A stretch of 64,000 bases of DNA. It comes from Roseateles oligotrophus. Its GTDB lineage: Bacteria; Pseudomonadota; Gammaproteobacteria; Burkholderiales; Burkholderiaceae_C. The stretch spans positions 1 to 64,000 of the forward strand of contig NZ_JAJIRN010000007.1 of the NCBI RefSeq assembly GCF_025717515.1, given 5' to 3'. Made by a program: the position numbers and the translations under genes. Shown here in pieces: positions 14,289-22,763 of the stretch. The notes below the pieces were generated by a model. The model saw nothing but the letters and a program-made list of their open reading frames with translations, was not told the DNA's origin and ran no database searches. Each line of letters opens with the position of its first letter. The first letter of the stretch is position 1.

Positions 14289-15786
14289 AAAATATTTGTT
14301 GGGGATTTGCCTGCTGCTCGCAGCTTCCTGGTCCTGGGCGGCCGGTGATGTGCTGCGTATTGGCTCCAAACGTTTCACCGAGTCCTACATCTTGGCCCAT
14401 GTGTTGGCGCAGACGGCACAAACGGCACAGGCGAATGGCGAGGCCGGCAAGGTCGAGGTGTTGGCCGGCCTGGGCAACACGGCCATCGTCTATGCCGCCT
14501 TGCAGGCCGGCAGCATTGACCTCTATCCCGAATATGCCGGCACCATAGACCAGGAAATTCTCAAGAACAAGACCCCGTCTACTTTGGCCGTCATGCGTGA
14601 GCAACTGAAACCGCTGGGTCTGGGTGTTGACATCGCTTTGGGTTTCAATGATGGCTATGCGCTGGCGATGCGGGCTGACCGGGCGCAGGCCCTGGGCGTG
14701 AGCAAGCTGTCCGATCTGGCCGGGCAGCCCGGCTTGCGTCTGGGCCTGAGCAATGAGTTCATTGGCCGCGCCGATGGTTGGCCCGGTTTGGCCAAGCGTT
14801 ATGGTTTGCCGCAGCAGCCGACCGGCCTCGACCATGGCCTCGCTTACGATGCCTTGAGCGCCGGCCAGACCGACGTGATCGACATTTACACGACCGACGC
14901 CAAGATCTCGCATCTGGGCCTGCGTGTGCTGCAAGATGATGGCGCGTATTTTCCGCGTTATGACGCGCTTGTCTTGTACCGGCTCGATGTGCCTCGGCGC
15001 TTTCCCGTCGCTTGGCGCGCGCTGCAAGGCCTGGCAGGCAGCATCGACGAGGCCGCGATGATAGGCATGAATGCCAAAGCCGAATTGCAGGGTAAGAGCT
15101 TTGAGCTTATTGCGGCCGAGCGGCTGTTGCCGGCTGCGAAAACAGAGGCTGCCGAGGTCGGTTTTTGGAGCAAGTTGTTCGGGCCCGATTTACTCCGCTT
15201 GAGTTTGCAACATCTGAGCCTGGTCTTGTCCTCGGTTGGGCTGGCGAGCTTGGTCGGCTTGCCGCTGGCGCTGCTGGCGGCGCCGCATGCGCGTCTGCGT
15301 GGCTTGCTGCTGGGCGCTTGCGGCTTGCTGCAAACGGTGCCCTCGCTGGCGCTGCTGGCCGCGCTGATCTCCTGGGTCGAGCGCATCGGCAGCCTGCCGG
15401 CGATGCTGGCGCTGACGCTTTACGCCTTGCTGCCCATCATGCGCAACACTTGCACGGGCTTGGCCGAGGTGCCGGCGGGGCTCAAGCAGGCAGGCATGGC
15501 GCTGGGCCTGACGCCTTGGCAAAGCCTGCGCCTGATCGAGTTGCCGCTGGCCTTGCCGATGGTGTTGGCCGGCATCCGCACAGCGACCAGCATCGCGGTT
15601 GGCACGGCGACGATTGCTGCCTTCATCGGCGCCGGTGGCTTGGGCGAGCGCATCGTTACCGGCCTGGCCTTGAATGACCGCGATCTGCTGCTGGCCGGCG
15701 CCTTGCCGGCTGCCGCGCTGGCGCTCTTGTTCGAGGCGATGTTTGCCGCAATCTCGCTGGTACTGCGCCGGCGCAGCGGCTCTTGA
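14278..15786 (+). CDS. Osmoprotectant-type ABC transporter, fused binding protein and permease
   Basis: 502 residues. A signal peptide (1-22) is followed by an OpuAC-type binding domain (about 24-290; I-G-S-K-R-F-T-E-S-Y-I-L, then Y-P-E-Y-A-G-T) and a five-helix permease (about 305-500). The permease has the ABC coupling motif region R-L-I-E-L-P-L-A-L-P and I-G-A-G-G-L-G-E. The family imports glycine betaine, choline or related quaternary amines. The required ATPase is not adjacent: the next gene is an enoyl-CoA hydratase and the previous one ArsR. It must pair with an ATPase encoded elsewhere or be orphaned. It overlaps the ArsR gene by 11 bp, so the two are likely co-transcribed. Confidence 0.88.
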   Translation: MNSKKYLLGICLLLAASWSWAAGDVLRIGSKRFTESYILAHVLAQTAQTAQANGEAGKVEVLAGLGNTAIVYAALQAGSIDLYPEYAGTIDQEILKNKTPSTLAVMREQLKPLGLGVDIALGFNDGYALAMRADRAQALGVSKLSDLAGQPGLRLGLSNEFIGRADGWPGLAKRYGLPQQPTGLDHGLAYDALSAGQTDVIDIYTTDAKISHLGLRVLQDDGAYFPRYDALVLYRLDVPRRFPVAWRALQGLAGSIDEAAMIGMNAKAELQGKSFELIAAERLLPAAKTEAAEVGFWSKLFGPDLLRLSLQHLSLVLSSVGLASLVGLPLALLAAPHARLRGLLLGACGLLQTVPSLALLAALISWVERIGSLPAMLALTLYALLPIMRNTCTGLAEVPAGLKQAGMALGLTPWQSLRLIELPLALPMVLAGIRTATSIAVGTATIAAFIGAGGLGERIVTGLALNDRDLLLAGALPAAALALLFEAMFAAISLVLRRRSGS

Positions 15787-15843
15787 GGTTTTTTGTCGGG
15801 GAAGCAAGGCTAGACTGCGCTGACTCTTTACTGATTCCCCGCC

Positions 15844-16602
15844 ATGACCGGTCTCGCCCCATTGCTGAACATCGACGGCCACATCGCCCGCATCACCTTG
15901 CGCCGGCCGCGTTTGGCCAATCGCCTGGAGATCGAAGATTTGCGCACGCTGCGTGCACAGGTCGATCAGGTCAATCAGACGAGTGCGGTGCGGGTCTTGC
16001 TGCTGAGCGGTGAAGGCCGCTACTTTTGCAGCGGCTTCAATATTGCGGCAGTGCCCGGTGTGAATGCCGGTGCCTTGTTCGAGGCCTTGGCGGATGACTG
16101 GGAGGCGGCTAGACCGATCACGGTGGCCAAGATTCAAGGCGGACTTTACGGCGGCGCGACCGACTTGGCGCTGGCTTGTGACTTCCGCTTGGGTGCGGCC
16201 GCCTGCGAGATGTTTGTGCCGGCGGCACGCTTGGGCCTGCATTTCTACCGCGGCGGCCTGCAGCGTTATGTCAGCCGACTCGGCCTGCAATGGGCCAAAC
16301 GGGTCTTGTTGGCCGGCGCCACGCTGGACGCCAAGCAAATGTTGGCCTGTGGCTTTCTTGACCAGATGTTGGCCGGCGGCGCCGAGCTTGATCAGGCGGC
16401 CGAGGCCTTGGTCGCCGATTTGCTGGCGATGGCGCCGCTCGCCTTGCTGGGCATGAAGAAGCATTTGAACGCGATTGCCTGCGGCGCCTTGGATGCGTCG
16501 GCGCTGCAGGCCGACATCGCCCATGCCAATCTTTCCCTCGATCTGGCCGAGGGCGTGGCGGCTTGGCAGGAGCGGCGAGTGCCGCATTTTATCGGCGGTT
16601 GA
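15844..16602 (+). CDS. Enoyl-CoA hydratase/isomerase family protein
   Basis: 252-residue crotonase-fold protein. The oxyanion-hole segments are F-C-S-G-F-N-I-A-A and I-Q-G-G-L-Y-G-G-A-T-D-L-A-L-A-C-D-F. One catalytic acid position in the second part is F-Y-R-G-G rather than the usual hydratase acid. The sequence is shifted from classical fatty-acid hydratases and resembles crotonases attached to secondary or CoA-ester metabolism, so the substrate is open. A TAGACT hexamer lies at 15811-15816, giving a short leader. It follows the transporter gene by 57 bp. Confidence 0.82.
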   Translation: MTGLAPLLNIDGHIARITLRRPRLANRLEIEDLRTLRAQVDQVNQTSAVRVLLLSGEGRYFCSGFNIAAVPGVNAGALFEALADDWEAARPITVAKIQGGLYGGATDLALACDFRLGAAACEMFVPAARLGLHFYRGGLQRYVSRLGLQWAKRVLLAGATLDAKQMLACGFLDQMLAGGAELDQAAEALVADLLAMAPLALLGMKKHLNAIACGALDASALQADIAHANLSLDLAEGVAAWQERRVPHFIGG

Positions 16603-16821
16603 ACCCGGGTCGGCGCCCGGTTGCCTCGTCGAATCAACTCTGAATTTGGCGCAACTAGGGAATCCCCTCCCTCGCTCTGAGGGGACTCGGAGCGAACTGG
16701 ATGTGAGAACAGGCTCCAGATAGTGGAAAATAGGGGGTCTGCAAGATGCGCCGACTCGGATCGAGGAAAATCTGGGTGGGTGTTCAAGCTAGGCTCTTTC
16801 TAACTCACTATCAGGACCGAC
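16603..16821. other. 219-bp intergenic stretch before the first Cys-rich gene
   Basis: Holds a CGGG/CCCG hairpin directly after the hydratase stop (16600-16622) without a T-run. No RNA gene or strong promoter was recognised. Confidence 0.35.
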
Positions 16822-17058
16822 GTGGCCAAGGACAGTACTAAAACCACCATCGAAGCTGATGGACTGCGCTACCGCTCAAAAGCACCGGGTTCGCCATTTG
16901 CGGCGACCTCATCCTTTGGTGCCGCGACCATGTCGTGCTTTTTGTGCGGCAAACATCGTCCGCGCGCGATGCTCAAGTCCAAGAAGCTTTTGGGCAAATC
17001 TCAACCAGTGTGCTCCCCGACCTGCAAGGAGCTGGATGAGCTGTTGACCAAGCCGTGA
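16822..17058 (+). CDS. Small Cys-rich (zinc-ribbon-like) protein, copy A
   Basis: 78 residues with a GTG start preceded by AGGA. The core is G-L-R-Y-R-S-K, G-S-P-F, then C-F-L-C-G-K-H-R and V-C-S-P-T-C, giving a Cx2C...Cx3C arrangement expected to bind one zinc. It is clearly paralogous to the 70-residue protein at 17990-18202, which lies on the other side of tdk. The function is unknown; treble-clef or zinc-ribbon proteins this small usually contact RNA, DNA or ribosomes. It converges with tdk across a shared hairpin. Confidence 0.78.
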   Translation: MAKDSTKTTIEADGLRYRSKAPGSPFAATSSFGAATMSCFLCGKHRPRAMLKSKKLLGKSQPVCSPTCKELDELLTKP

Positions 17059-17067
17059 CGGCTTGAC

Positions 17068-17104
17068 GATTGAACAAAACGGCCCGGCGAGGCCGTGTTC
17101 AATC
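17068..17104. terminator. Bidirectional hairpin between Cys-rich gene A and tdk
   Basis: GATTGAAC...ACGGCC pairs with GGCCGT GTTCAATC with an AAA bulge and a CGGCGA loop. It includes the tdk stop region. There is no long T-run, so efficiency is uncertain. Confidence 0.55.
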
Positions 17105-17663
17105 AAAGCTGCCTGAAGCAGCGCCCACAGACGGCCCGGTAGCGGGCATTTCCGCCAATTTCGACCTGGTCCCCGACGGTGACCTTGCGGTTGTTGGCGT
17201 CGACACGCATATTCATTGTTGCCTTGCGCCCACAGTCGCAGATGGTCTTCATCTCGTCCATCTCGTCGGCCAAGGCCAAAAGGCTGGCCGATCCGGGGAA
17301 TAACTCGCCCTGGAAATCGGTCCGCAGGCCATAGCAAATCACCGGCAGATTGTTGATATGTGCCAACTCATGCAGCGCCCAGACTTGCGCCTTGTTGAGG
17401 AACTGCGCTTCGTCTATCAACAGGCAGGCGACGCCGGGCCGCGCTGCATTGAGCGCCAGGAAATCGGTCTCGGGTCCAAACAACTCGGCCTCGCGCTGCG
17501 GCCCTAGCCGGGAGGTGATATGGCCGCCGCCATAGCGGTCATCTACTCGGGCGGTAAACAGGCGCACGCTATGCCCGCGCTCTTCGTAGTTGTGGGCCAC
17601 CTGCAGCAGGGCGGTCGACTTGCCTGCATTCATTGCTGCATAACGAAAAAATAGCTTGGCCAT
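17103..17663 (-). CDS. tdk: Thymidine kinase
   Basis: 186-residue type II thymidine kinase, phosphorylating thymidine with ATP in the pyrimidine salvage pathway. The P-loop is A-A-M-N-A-G-K-S-T (residues about 9-17), the Walker B/lasso acid D-E-A-Q-F follows at about 86-90, and the structural zinc site is C-D-C-G plus C-G-R-C near the C-terminus. Length is normal. It lies between two paralogous Cys-rich genes, convergent with one and divergent from the other. The ATG at 17663 follows a G-rich strand complement with no clean Shine-Dalgarno sequence. Confidence 0.96.
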   Translation of the reverse strand: MAKLFFRYAAMNAGKSTALLQVAHNYEERGHSVRLFTARVDDRYGGGHITSRLGPQREAELFGPETDFLALNAARPGVACLLIDEAQFLNKAQVWALHELAHINNLPVICYGLRTDFQGELFPGSASLLALADEMDEMKTICDCGRKATMNMRVDANNRKVTVGDQVEIGGNARYRAVCGRCFRQL

Positions 17664-17989
17664 GGAGGGGGTTCTAGGGGCTCAGGGAAGGGGGGGCGGT
17701 TCGAATATCTTTGCTGCCTACTTGCAAATTCGCTCGCAAAACAAGCCCCTCCATTGTGCGTGTAAAGGCGCAATGGCGGGACTTGGGCTTGCACTCACTC
17801 GAACCGCCGTAGTAATCCCCTAAATAGGCGGTATGACTTACCCGAATTGTGACAAAACATGGGGCAAGCGAGGTAGTCAATTGCCATATCTGCCGCCTAC
17901 TATTGTGTTGAGGGATGGGAGTAGTCAACGCATATCGGGCCCGTCGCGCCCCTCGCGCCGCGGGTCGGCAAGGCTAAGGAGTGACAACA
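17664..17989. other. 326-bp divergent control region of tdk and Cys-rich gene B
   Basis: No gene seen. It is unusually AT-rich in its centre. It holds dispersed inverted repeats: GGTTCGA near 17698 with TCGAACC near 17799, and TAGGCGG near 17826 with CCGCCTA near 17892. Both divergent promoters must lie here; I could not pick a clear -35/-10 pair. Confidence 0.45.
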
Positions 17990-18202
17990 ATGAGTAAAGA
18001 CACCTACACCAGCGTCAGCGACAACGGCCTGCGCTATGAGTCGAAACTGGGCGGGTCGCCGTTTCTGGGCAGCGGTCATACCCGCTCTTGCTTTAAATGC
18101 GGCAAGCACCGCACGCCAAATAATCTGCAGTCCAAGCGTGTATTGGGTCGCACCGAGGTGGTTTGCAAACCCGGTTGCGCAAAACCCAAGGACAGTATTT
18201 AA
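17990..18202 (+). CDS. Small Cys-rich (zinc-ribbon-like) protein, copy B
   Basis: 70 residues starting at ATG 17990, eight bases after AAGGAG. Aligned with copy A it shares the opening K-D-T, G-L-R-Y-x-S-K-x-x-G-S-P-F, C-F-x-C-G-K-H-R, L-x-S-K-x-x-L-G and V-C-x-P-x-C. It has the same predicted zinc site with a divergent tail (K-P-K-D-S-I). The pair looks like an old duplication bracketing tdk. Function unknown. Confidence 0.8.
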   Translation: MSKDTYTSVSDNGLRYESKLGGSPFLGSGHTRSCFKCGKHRTPNNLQSKRVLGRTEVVCKPGCAKPKDSI

Positions 18203-18257
18203 CCCGACCCACCACTGGGTTGTGGTGCGCAGGCGGGGCGCTTTGTCCTGCGAGCCG

Positions 18258-19037
18258 TCAGGCGCCTGCGCTGATCACCCGTTTAATGCCGGACTTGCGC
18301 AGACGCTCCAGCATGGCCGGCTCGGCTTGGTGGTCGGTCACCAAAGAGTCAATCGACGCAGCCGTGCAAATTTGCACCCGGCTGCCTTGGCCGAGCTTGT
18401 GAGCATTGGCCAGCATGATGCTGTGGCGCGCATGAGCGAGCATGGCTCGGGCCACGCTGGCCTCATGCCAGGCGTAGTTCAGCGCGCCATGCTCCGGGTT
18501 CAAGGCCGTGGGTGAAATCACCGCGTAATCGGCGTGAAAGCGGGCGATTTCGCTGACGGTGAATTCACCGCTGGTGGCGGGCACATCGGTTTGCAATTGG
18601 CCACCGAGCAGGTGAACCTCAATCGCGGTGCTGCTCGCCAGCGTTCTCGCCACCTCGACCGAATTTGTGATGACGCGGATCCCTTTGCTGCCCAGCATTG
18701 CCTGGGCCAAGGCGTTGGTGCTTGAACCCGCATCGATGAAGCAAGTGCTACCCGCCTCAATCAGTGCAGCGGCGGTGCGTGCGATGGCGCGCTTTTCGGC
18801 TTGATGCAGTCGCCCTCGCTCAAGGTAGCTGGCCTCGGCCAAGGTCTCGACCGGCTGCACGCAGGGCACGGCACCGCCATGCATGCGCTTGAGCTTGCCA
18901 TTCGATTCAAGTTCAATCAGGTCCCGCCGAACGGTTTCCTTGGATACGCCCAGCTCAAGCGCAAACGCGTCGGTGGTCAGGCGCTGGCGTTGCTGCAAAA
19001 GCGAGATGATGCGGTCGTGACGTTCAGGAGTCCACAT
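18258..19037 (-). CDS. DeoR family transcriptional regulator
   Basis: 259 residues. The N-terminal DeoR helix-turn-helix (R-H-D-R-I-I-S-L-L-Q-Q, then L-G-V-S-K-E-T-V-R-R-D-L) leads into M-H-G-G-A and the DeoRC sugar-phosphate-isomerase-like sensor (I-D-A-G-S-S-T-N, G-G-Q-L, then T-A-L-N-P-E-H-G). The family senses phosphorylated sugars or nucleosides. It lies 118 bp beyond the last hydroxyproline gene in the same direction, and could instead relate to nearby tdk. An alternative start at 19073 adds 12 residues; neither start has a clear ribosome site. Confidence 0.87.
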   Translation of the reverse strand: MWTPERHDRIISLLQQRQRLTTDAFALELGVSKETVRRDLIELESNGKLKRMHGGAVPCVQPVETLAEASYLERGRLHQAEKRAIARTAAALIEAGSTCFIDAGSSTNALAQAMLGSKGIRVITNSVEVARTLASSTAIEVHLLGGQLQTDVPATSGEFTVSEIARFHADYAVISPTALNPEHGALNYAWHEASVARAMLAHARHSIMLANAHKLGQGSRVQICTAASIDSLVTDHQAEPAMLERLRKSGIKRVISAGA

Positions 19038-19155
19038 GAGAGCCGGTTTGCGCGAGCGGATGGAGGCGTCCACCGATTCAAGCGGCCGACGCAGGGCAGT
19101 CTGCCATTAGGGCGCAATTTGATGACGCGGTGATGACTCGCCGCTCGGACTCCGC

Positions 19156-20415
19156 TTAGTCGTCAAGCAGGCAGGCCAGCGGCGTGGGCTGCAATGGCGC
19201 CCGAACGCCGCGCCCCATTTGGGCTGCCGGCCAGCCGAGCAGGGTCTGCGTGATTGGCCCGCAAATACGGCCTTGGCAGGCGCCCATGCCGCAGCGCGTT
19301 TGCAGCTTGGCATCGCGCCAACTGCGCTGACTTTTCAGATCTCCCAGGCTGACATCCTCGCAGCGGCAGATCATTGTCTTGGCATCGGCCAATTGAAGCA
19401 GTTCGGGGCGCAGGGCAAAGGCCTTTTCCAAGGCCGCAGCGAAACGCCCGACCTGAATTCGGCGTCGTCTCAGGCTGCCGGATGTGTCTAACCGAGCAAG
19501 CAGGGCCAGGGCCACGCTTTGCCCCTCGACCAGCGCTTTGTCGACACCGCCAATGCCGGTGCATTCGCCGGCCGCGTAGACGCCTGCCATTGAAGTCTGA
19601 AAATTGCTGTCAATGGCGATCGCGCCGGCCTCGACGCGGCAACCCAGCAGCTCGGCCAACTCGGTGTTCGGCAGCAGGCCGAAGCCGACGCCGAGTGCCT
19701 CGCAGGGCAACTCCCATTGCTTGGCGCCGTCGCTCAGCAGCACGGCTTCGAGCTTCGCTTGACCGAGGGCACGGACGACCCAGGTGCCGGGCAAATAGGG
19801 CGTGCCGCGCAGCCGCCAAGCCAGGCCGGCCGCTTGTCCGAGCTTGGCCAAGGGGAGCCGGGCGGCAAAGCCGGCCAAGGACTTGCGGCTTGCCTGTTCG
19901 GCAACCAAGATCAGCTTGGCGCCGGCCGCGCGGGCGGTATCGGCGGCCGCCAGCAACAAGGGCCCGGAACCGGCCAACACGACGCGTTTGCCGGTTATCG
20001 GCCAACCGTTTTTGATCAAGGCTTGCAGGCCGCCCGCGCCGCTGACGCCGGGCAAAGTCCAGCCAGGAAAGGGCAAAAAGCGTTCCCTTGCGCCGAGTGC
20101 CAGCAGCGTTTGCGGCGCCTGCACCAAGACCGCGGCGGCGCCGGGATCAAGCAGATTTTGCAAACGCAGGCGCCCGCCGCCCTCGGCCGCGATGACCGCG
20201 TGGCCGAACAAGCAGCGCAGGGACGAATGCGGCAGCAGGGCGGCGAGTTGTTTCGCCCAGGGTTGGGCGACGCCGGCGCGCCAAATTTGCCCGCCCGGCC
20301 TGACGCCTTGATCGATCCAGATGACGCTGCGGCCGGCCGCTAGCAGCGGGCCAATGGCGGCAATTCCGGTCGGCCCGGCGCCCACGATGATCACATCTGC
20401 GCGCAGGGTCTTCAT
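19156..20415 (-). CDS. Hydroxyproline dehydrogenase-type complex, FAD/[2Fe-2S] subunit
   Basis: 419 residues. An N-terminal FAD Rossmann motif (V-G-A-G-P-T-G-I-A-A) and a central second nucleotide-binding motif (L-A-G-S-G-P-L-L-L-A-A) are followed by a BFD-like C-terminal [2Fe-2S] domain with four Cys (C-R-C-E-D and C-G-M-G-A-C-Q-G-R-I-C). This is the layout of the alpha subunit of amino-acid dehydrogenases related to HcnB and D-hydroxyproline dehydrogenase. The gene overlaps the small ferredoxin-like subunit by 4 bp (ATGA). Substrate assignment rests on the adjacent epimerase and lyase. Confidence 0.87.
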   Translation of the reverse strand: MKTLRADVIIVGAGPTGIAAIGPLLAAGRSVIWIDQGVRPGGQIWRAGVAQPWAKQLAALLPHSSLRCLFGHAVIAAEGGGRLRLQNLLDPGAAAVLVQAPQTLLALGARERFLPFPGWTLPGVSGAGGLQALIKNGWPITGKRVVLAGSGPLLLAAADTARAAGAKLILVAEQASRKSLAGFAARLPLAKLGQAAGLAWRLRGTPYLPGTWVVRALGQAKLEAVLLSDGAKQWELPCEALGVGFGLLPNTELAELLGCRVEAGAIAIDSNFQTSMAGVYAAGECTGIGGVDKALVEGQSVALALLARLDTSGSLRRRRIQVGRFAAALEKAFALRPELLQLADAKTMICRCEDVSLGDLKSQRSWRDAKLQTRCGMGACQGRICGPITQTLLGWPAAQMGRGVRAPLQPTPLACLLDD

Positions 20416-20675
20416 GTTTCGGTTTCGATCTTCATGCCGTCTTTCACCGGCGTTAGGCAAGCGAGTCGGTTAGCCATGCCGTCAATGCTGACGCGGCATT
20501 CCTGGCATTGCCCCATGCCGCAGAAGGCCGAGCGCGGCTGGCCCGTGAGCGAGCGGCGTGTGCCGTTCTGGCCCGCGTGGGCGAGTGCGGCGGCGACGCT
20601 GCAACCGAGTGGAACCCGGCTGGCCTGACCGTTGACGTGGACGGTGATTTGGGTAGTTAACAAGGGCTGATTCAT
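20412..20675 (-). CDS. Hydroxyproline dehydrogenase-type complex, small [2Fe-2S] subunit
   Basis: 87-residue plant-type ferredoxin-like protein. The cluster Cys are in F-C-G-M-G-Q-C-Q-E-C and L-A-C near the end. The N-terminal beta strands (I-T-V-H-V-N-G) and V-P-L-G-C-S-V-A-A-A-L fit the HcnA/gamma-subunit family. It shares 4-bp ATGA overlaps with both neighbours, so the three dehydrogenase subunits are made together. It should pass electrons from FAD in the oxidase-like subunit towards the respiratory chain. Confidence 0.87.
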   Translation of the reverse strand: MNQPLLTTQITVHVNGQASRVPLGCSVAAALAHAGQNGTRRSLTGQPRSAFCGMGQCQECRVSIDGMANRLACLTPVKDGMKIETET

Positions 20676-21814
20676 GCGAAGCGACTCGGCGAAAACGGCG
20701 TCGCGTCAATTTGCGGCGCGGTGCCCAAACTCAACTCCGCCAGCATCTCGGCCGTGGCCAGCGAGGTCGTGATGCCCAGGCCTTCGTGGCCGGTGGCTAA
20801 CCAGACGCGTTTGAGCTCGGGATGGGCGCCGATGATGGCTTGACCATCCCGGCTGGCGGGGCGCGCGCCGGTCCAGCAGCGCAGCAGACTCAAGTCGCGC
20901 AGACCCGGCAAATAGCCGCAGGCCTGGCGCAACATGTCTTGCAAGATGGCCGGGTCAAGCTCGCGGTCGCTGCGGCCAATCTGGCGTGAGGATCCAATCA
21001 GCAATTGCCCACCCGGGCGTGGCTGGACATTGAAGGACACCGTGTCTTGATCAGTCAAATGGGCTTTTTTGATATAGCCCAGCTCGACCAATTGATGACT
21101 GACCAGGCCCGGATAGCGCTGGGTAATGGCCAAATGGCCTTTCTTTGGCGTCAGCCAGCCGGGCGGCAACCAGGCTTGGCTGGCCAGTCCGGCGCATAAG
21201 ACAGTCATCGCGCCCCACAGGCGACGGCCATCGGCCAGCAAGACGCTGGCGCCATCAAAGGACAAGACCTGACCCTCTATCACTTCGGCGCGGGCCTCGG
21301 CCAGCCAGCGAGCCGCCACCTTGGGCGGATAGACGCGCGCATCGCCGGGCACATGCAGCGCGCCGGCCAGGCCCTGGCGCAGCATCGGCTCGGCACGCGC
21401 CAAGTCGGCCGCGCTCCATATCTCGGCGGCCAAGCCACGCGCGGCCAACCAGGCTTGTTTGCGTTCGGCCAAGGCCAGCTCTTCGGCGTCGGCGGCAATC
21501 CACAAGGTGCCGCAGGCCTGATGCTCGGACTGCGCCGGGTGATCGGCGTTTTCGTCCAGCCATTGCTGCCAGAGTTGCTGGCTGCGCCGGGTCAGCTGGA
21601 ATTCGGCGTCAGTGCCGCCAGCCTCGTCGTCGACGACCAGCAAATGGCCCATCGCTGCGGCCGTCGCGCCGCCGCCGATCGCGCCGGGCTCGATCACGCA
21701 GACCGACAGGCCAAGCCGCGCATAGGCGCGCGCGCAGGCAGCGCCGATGATGCCGGCGCCGACGATCAGCGCATCGGCCGTGCGGCGCTGCTTGATGCCG
21801 GCGCTGCTACTCAA
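20672..21814 (-). CDS. Hydroxyproline dehydrogenase-type complex, DAO-type FAD subunit
   Basis: 380 residues, D-amino-acid oxidase/glycine oxidase fold. The FAD motif [12 protein letters not shown] lies near the N-terminus, and G-H-E-G-L-G-I-T-T near the C-terminus completes the FAD site. It corresponds to the HcnC-like/beta catalytic subunit that would oxidise cis-4-hydroxy-D-proline after epimerisation. It overlaps the epimerase gene by 4 bp and the ferredoxin gene by 4 bp. Confidence 0.88.
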   Translation of the reverse strand: MSSSAGIKQRRTADALIVGAGIIGAACARAYARLGLSVCVIEPGAIGGGATAAAMGHLLVVDDEAGGTDAEFQLTRRSQQLWQQWLDENADHPAQSEHQACGTLWIAADAEELALAERKQAWLAARGLAAEIWSAADLARAEPMLRQGLAGALHVPGDARVYPPKVAARWLAEARAEVIEGQVLSFDGASVLLADGRRLWGAMTVLCAGLASQAWLPPGWLTPKKGHLAITQRYPGLVSHQLVELGYIKKAHLTDQDTVSFNVQPRPGGQLLIGSSRQIGRSDRELDPAILQDMLRQACGYLPGLRDLSLLRCWTGARPASRDGQAIIGAHPELKRVWLATGHEGLGITTSLATAEMLAELSLGTAPQIDATPFSPSRFA

Positions 21815-22743
21815 ACGGCGATGCCCCAGGCGAAGGGGTCACCGGCTTGGAACACCAGATTCGCATCCATATTGACGTAGGCGCGGCCCTGGATGCAGGG
21901 CAGGATTTCGGTCCCGCTGCCAGGACGGTAGTCGGCTACAAACACGCTGCCGATCACGCTCTCCTGGCGCCAGACCTGACCCGGTGCCAATTTGCCGTCA
22001 GCCGCAAGGCAAGCCAGCTTGGCGCTGGTGCCGGTGCCGCAGGGCGAGCGGTCATAGGCCTTGCCGGGGCAAAGCACAAAATTGCGGCCATCATTGGCCG
22101 GGTCTTGGGCCGGGCCGGTCAGCTCGATATGGTCAATTTCTTGGCCGTCGGCGCCGCAAATCCCTTGGGCTTGCAGTGCCTGACGGATGCGCCAGGCGAG
22201 GTCGGTCAAGTCCTCGGCATGGGCCAGACTGAGCGTCAAGCCATGGTCGGCGCAGAGAAAGAACCAGTTGCCGCCCCAGGCCACATCGCCATGCAGCAAG
22301 CCATGGCCGGGTACATCCAGCGCCACGCGACTGGCATGCCGATAGGACGGCACATTGGCGACGCTGACGCTGCCGTCGGCGGCCAGCGTGGCCGTGACGA
22401 CGCCGACCGGGGTTTCGATGCGGTGCTCGCCCGGGCTGACGCGGCCCAAATAGGCCAGCGTGGCGATCAGGCCAATCGTGCCGTGGCCGCACATGCCCAA
22501 ATAGCCGACGTTGTTGAAGAAGATCACGCCGCAGGCATTGGCCGGATCCACCGGCTCACACAAGAGCGCTCCGACCAAGACATCGGAGCCGCGCGGTTCG
22601 TTGACGACCGCACTGCGCCAGCGGTCATGCTGCTCGCGAAATATCGCCAGGCGCTCGGTCATGCTGCCCTGGCCCAGATCGGGGCCACCGGAGATCAAGA
22701 TGCGGGTCGGCTCGCCGCCGGTGTGGGAGTCAATGAAGCGCAT
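21811..22743 (-). CDS. 4-hydroxyproline 2-epimerase (proline racemase family)
   Basis: 310 residues. Both catalytic cysteines are present: Cys85 in G-M-C-G-H-G-T-I-G and Cys235 in [10 protein letters not shown]. This separates epimerases from the Ser/Cys or Thr dehydratases of the family. [14 protein letters not shown] at the start is typical. It should convert trans-4-hydroxy-L-proline to cis-4-hydroxy-D-proline, the substrate for the dehydrogenase encoded next. TAACCT six bases before the ATG is a weak leaderless-type signal; the gene is probably also read from upstream. Confidence 0.92.
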   Translation of the reverse strand: MRFIDSHTGGEPTRILISGGPDLGQGSMTERLAIFREQHDRWRSAVVNEPRGSDVLVGALLCEPVDPANACGVIFFNNVGYLGMCGHGTIGLIATLAYLGRVSPGEHRIETPVGVVTATLAADGSVSVANVPSYRHASRVALDVPGHGLLHGDVAWGGNWFFLCADHGLTLSLAHAEDLTDLAWRIRQALQAQGICGADGQEIDHIELTGPAQDPANDGRNFVLCPGKAYDRSPCGTGTSAKLACLAADGKLAPGQVWRQESVIGSVFVADYRPGSGTEILPCIQGRAYVNMDANLVFQAGDPFAWGIAV

Positions 22744-22763
22744 GGGTGTAGGTTAATTCATGG

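Noticed and set aside
15190-16587. Long minus-strand open frame opposite the transporter and hydratase genes
   Set aside because: Low-complexity Gln/Arg-rich translation with no domain; both plus-strand genes have clear families.
18203-18257. CACCAC/GTGGTG hairpin as a terminator after Cys-rich gene B
   Set aside because: Short stem without a T-run; cannot be separated from chance.
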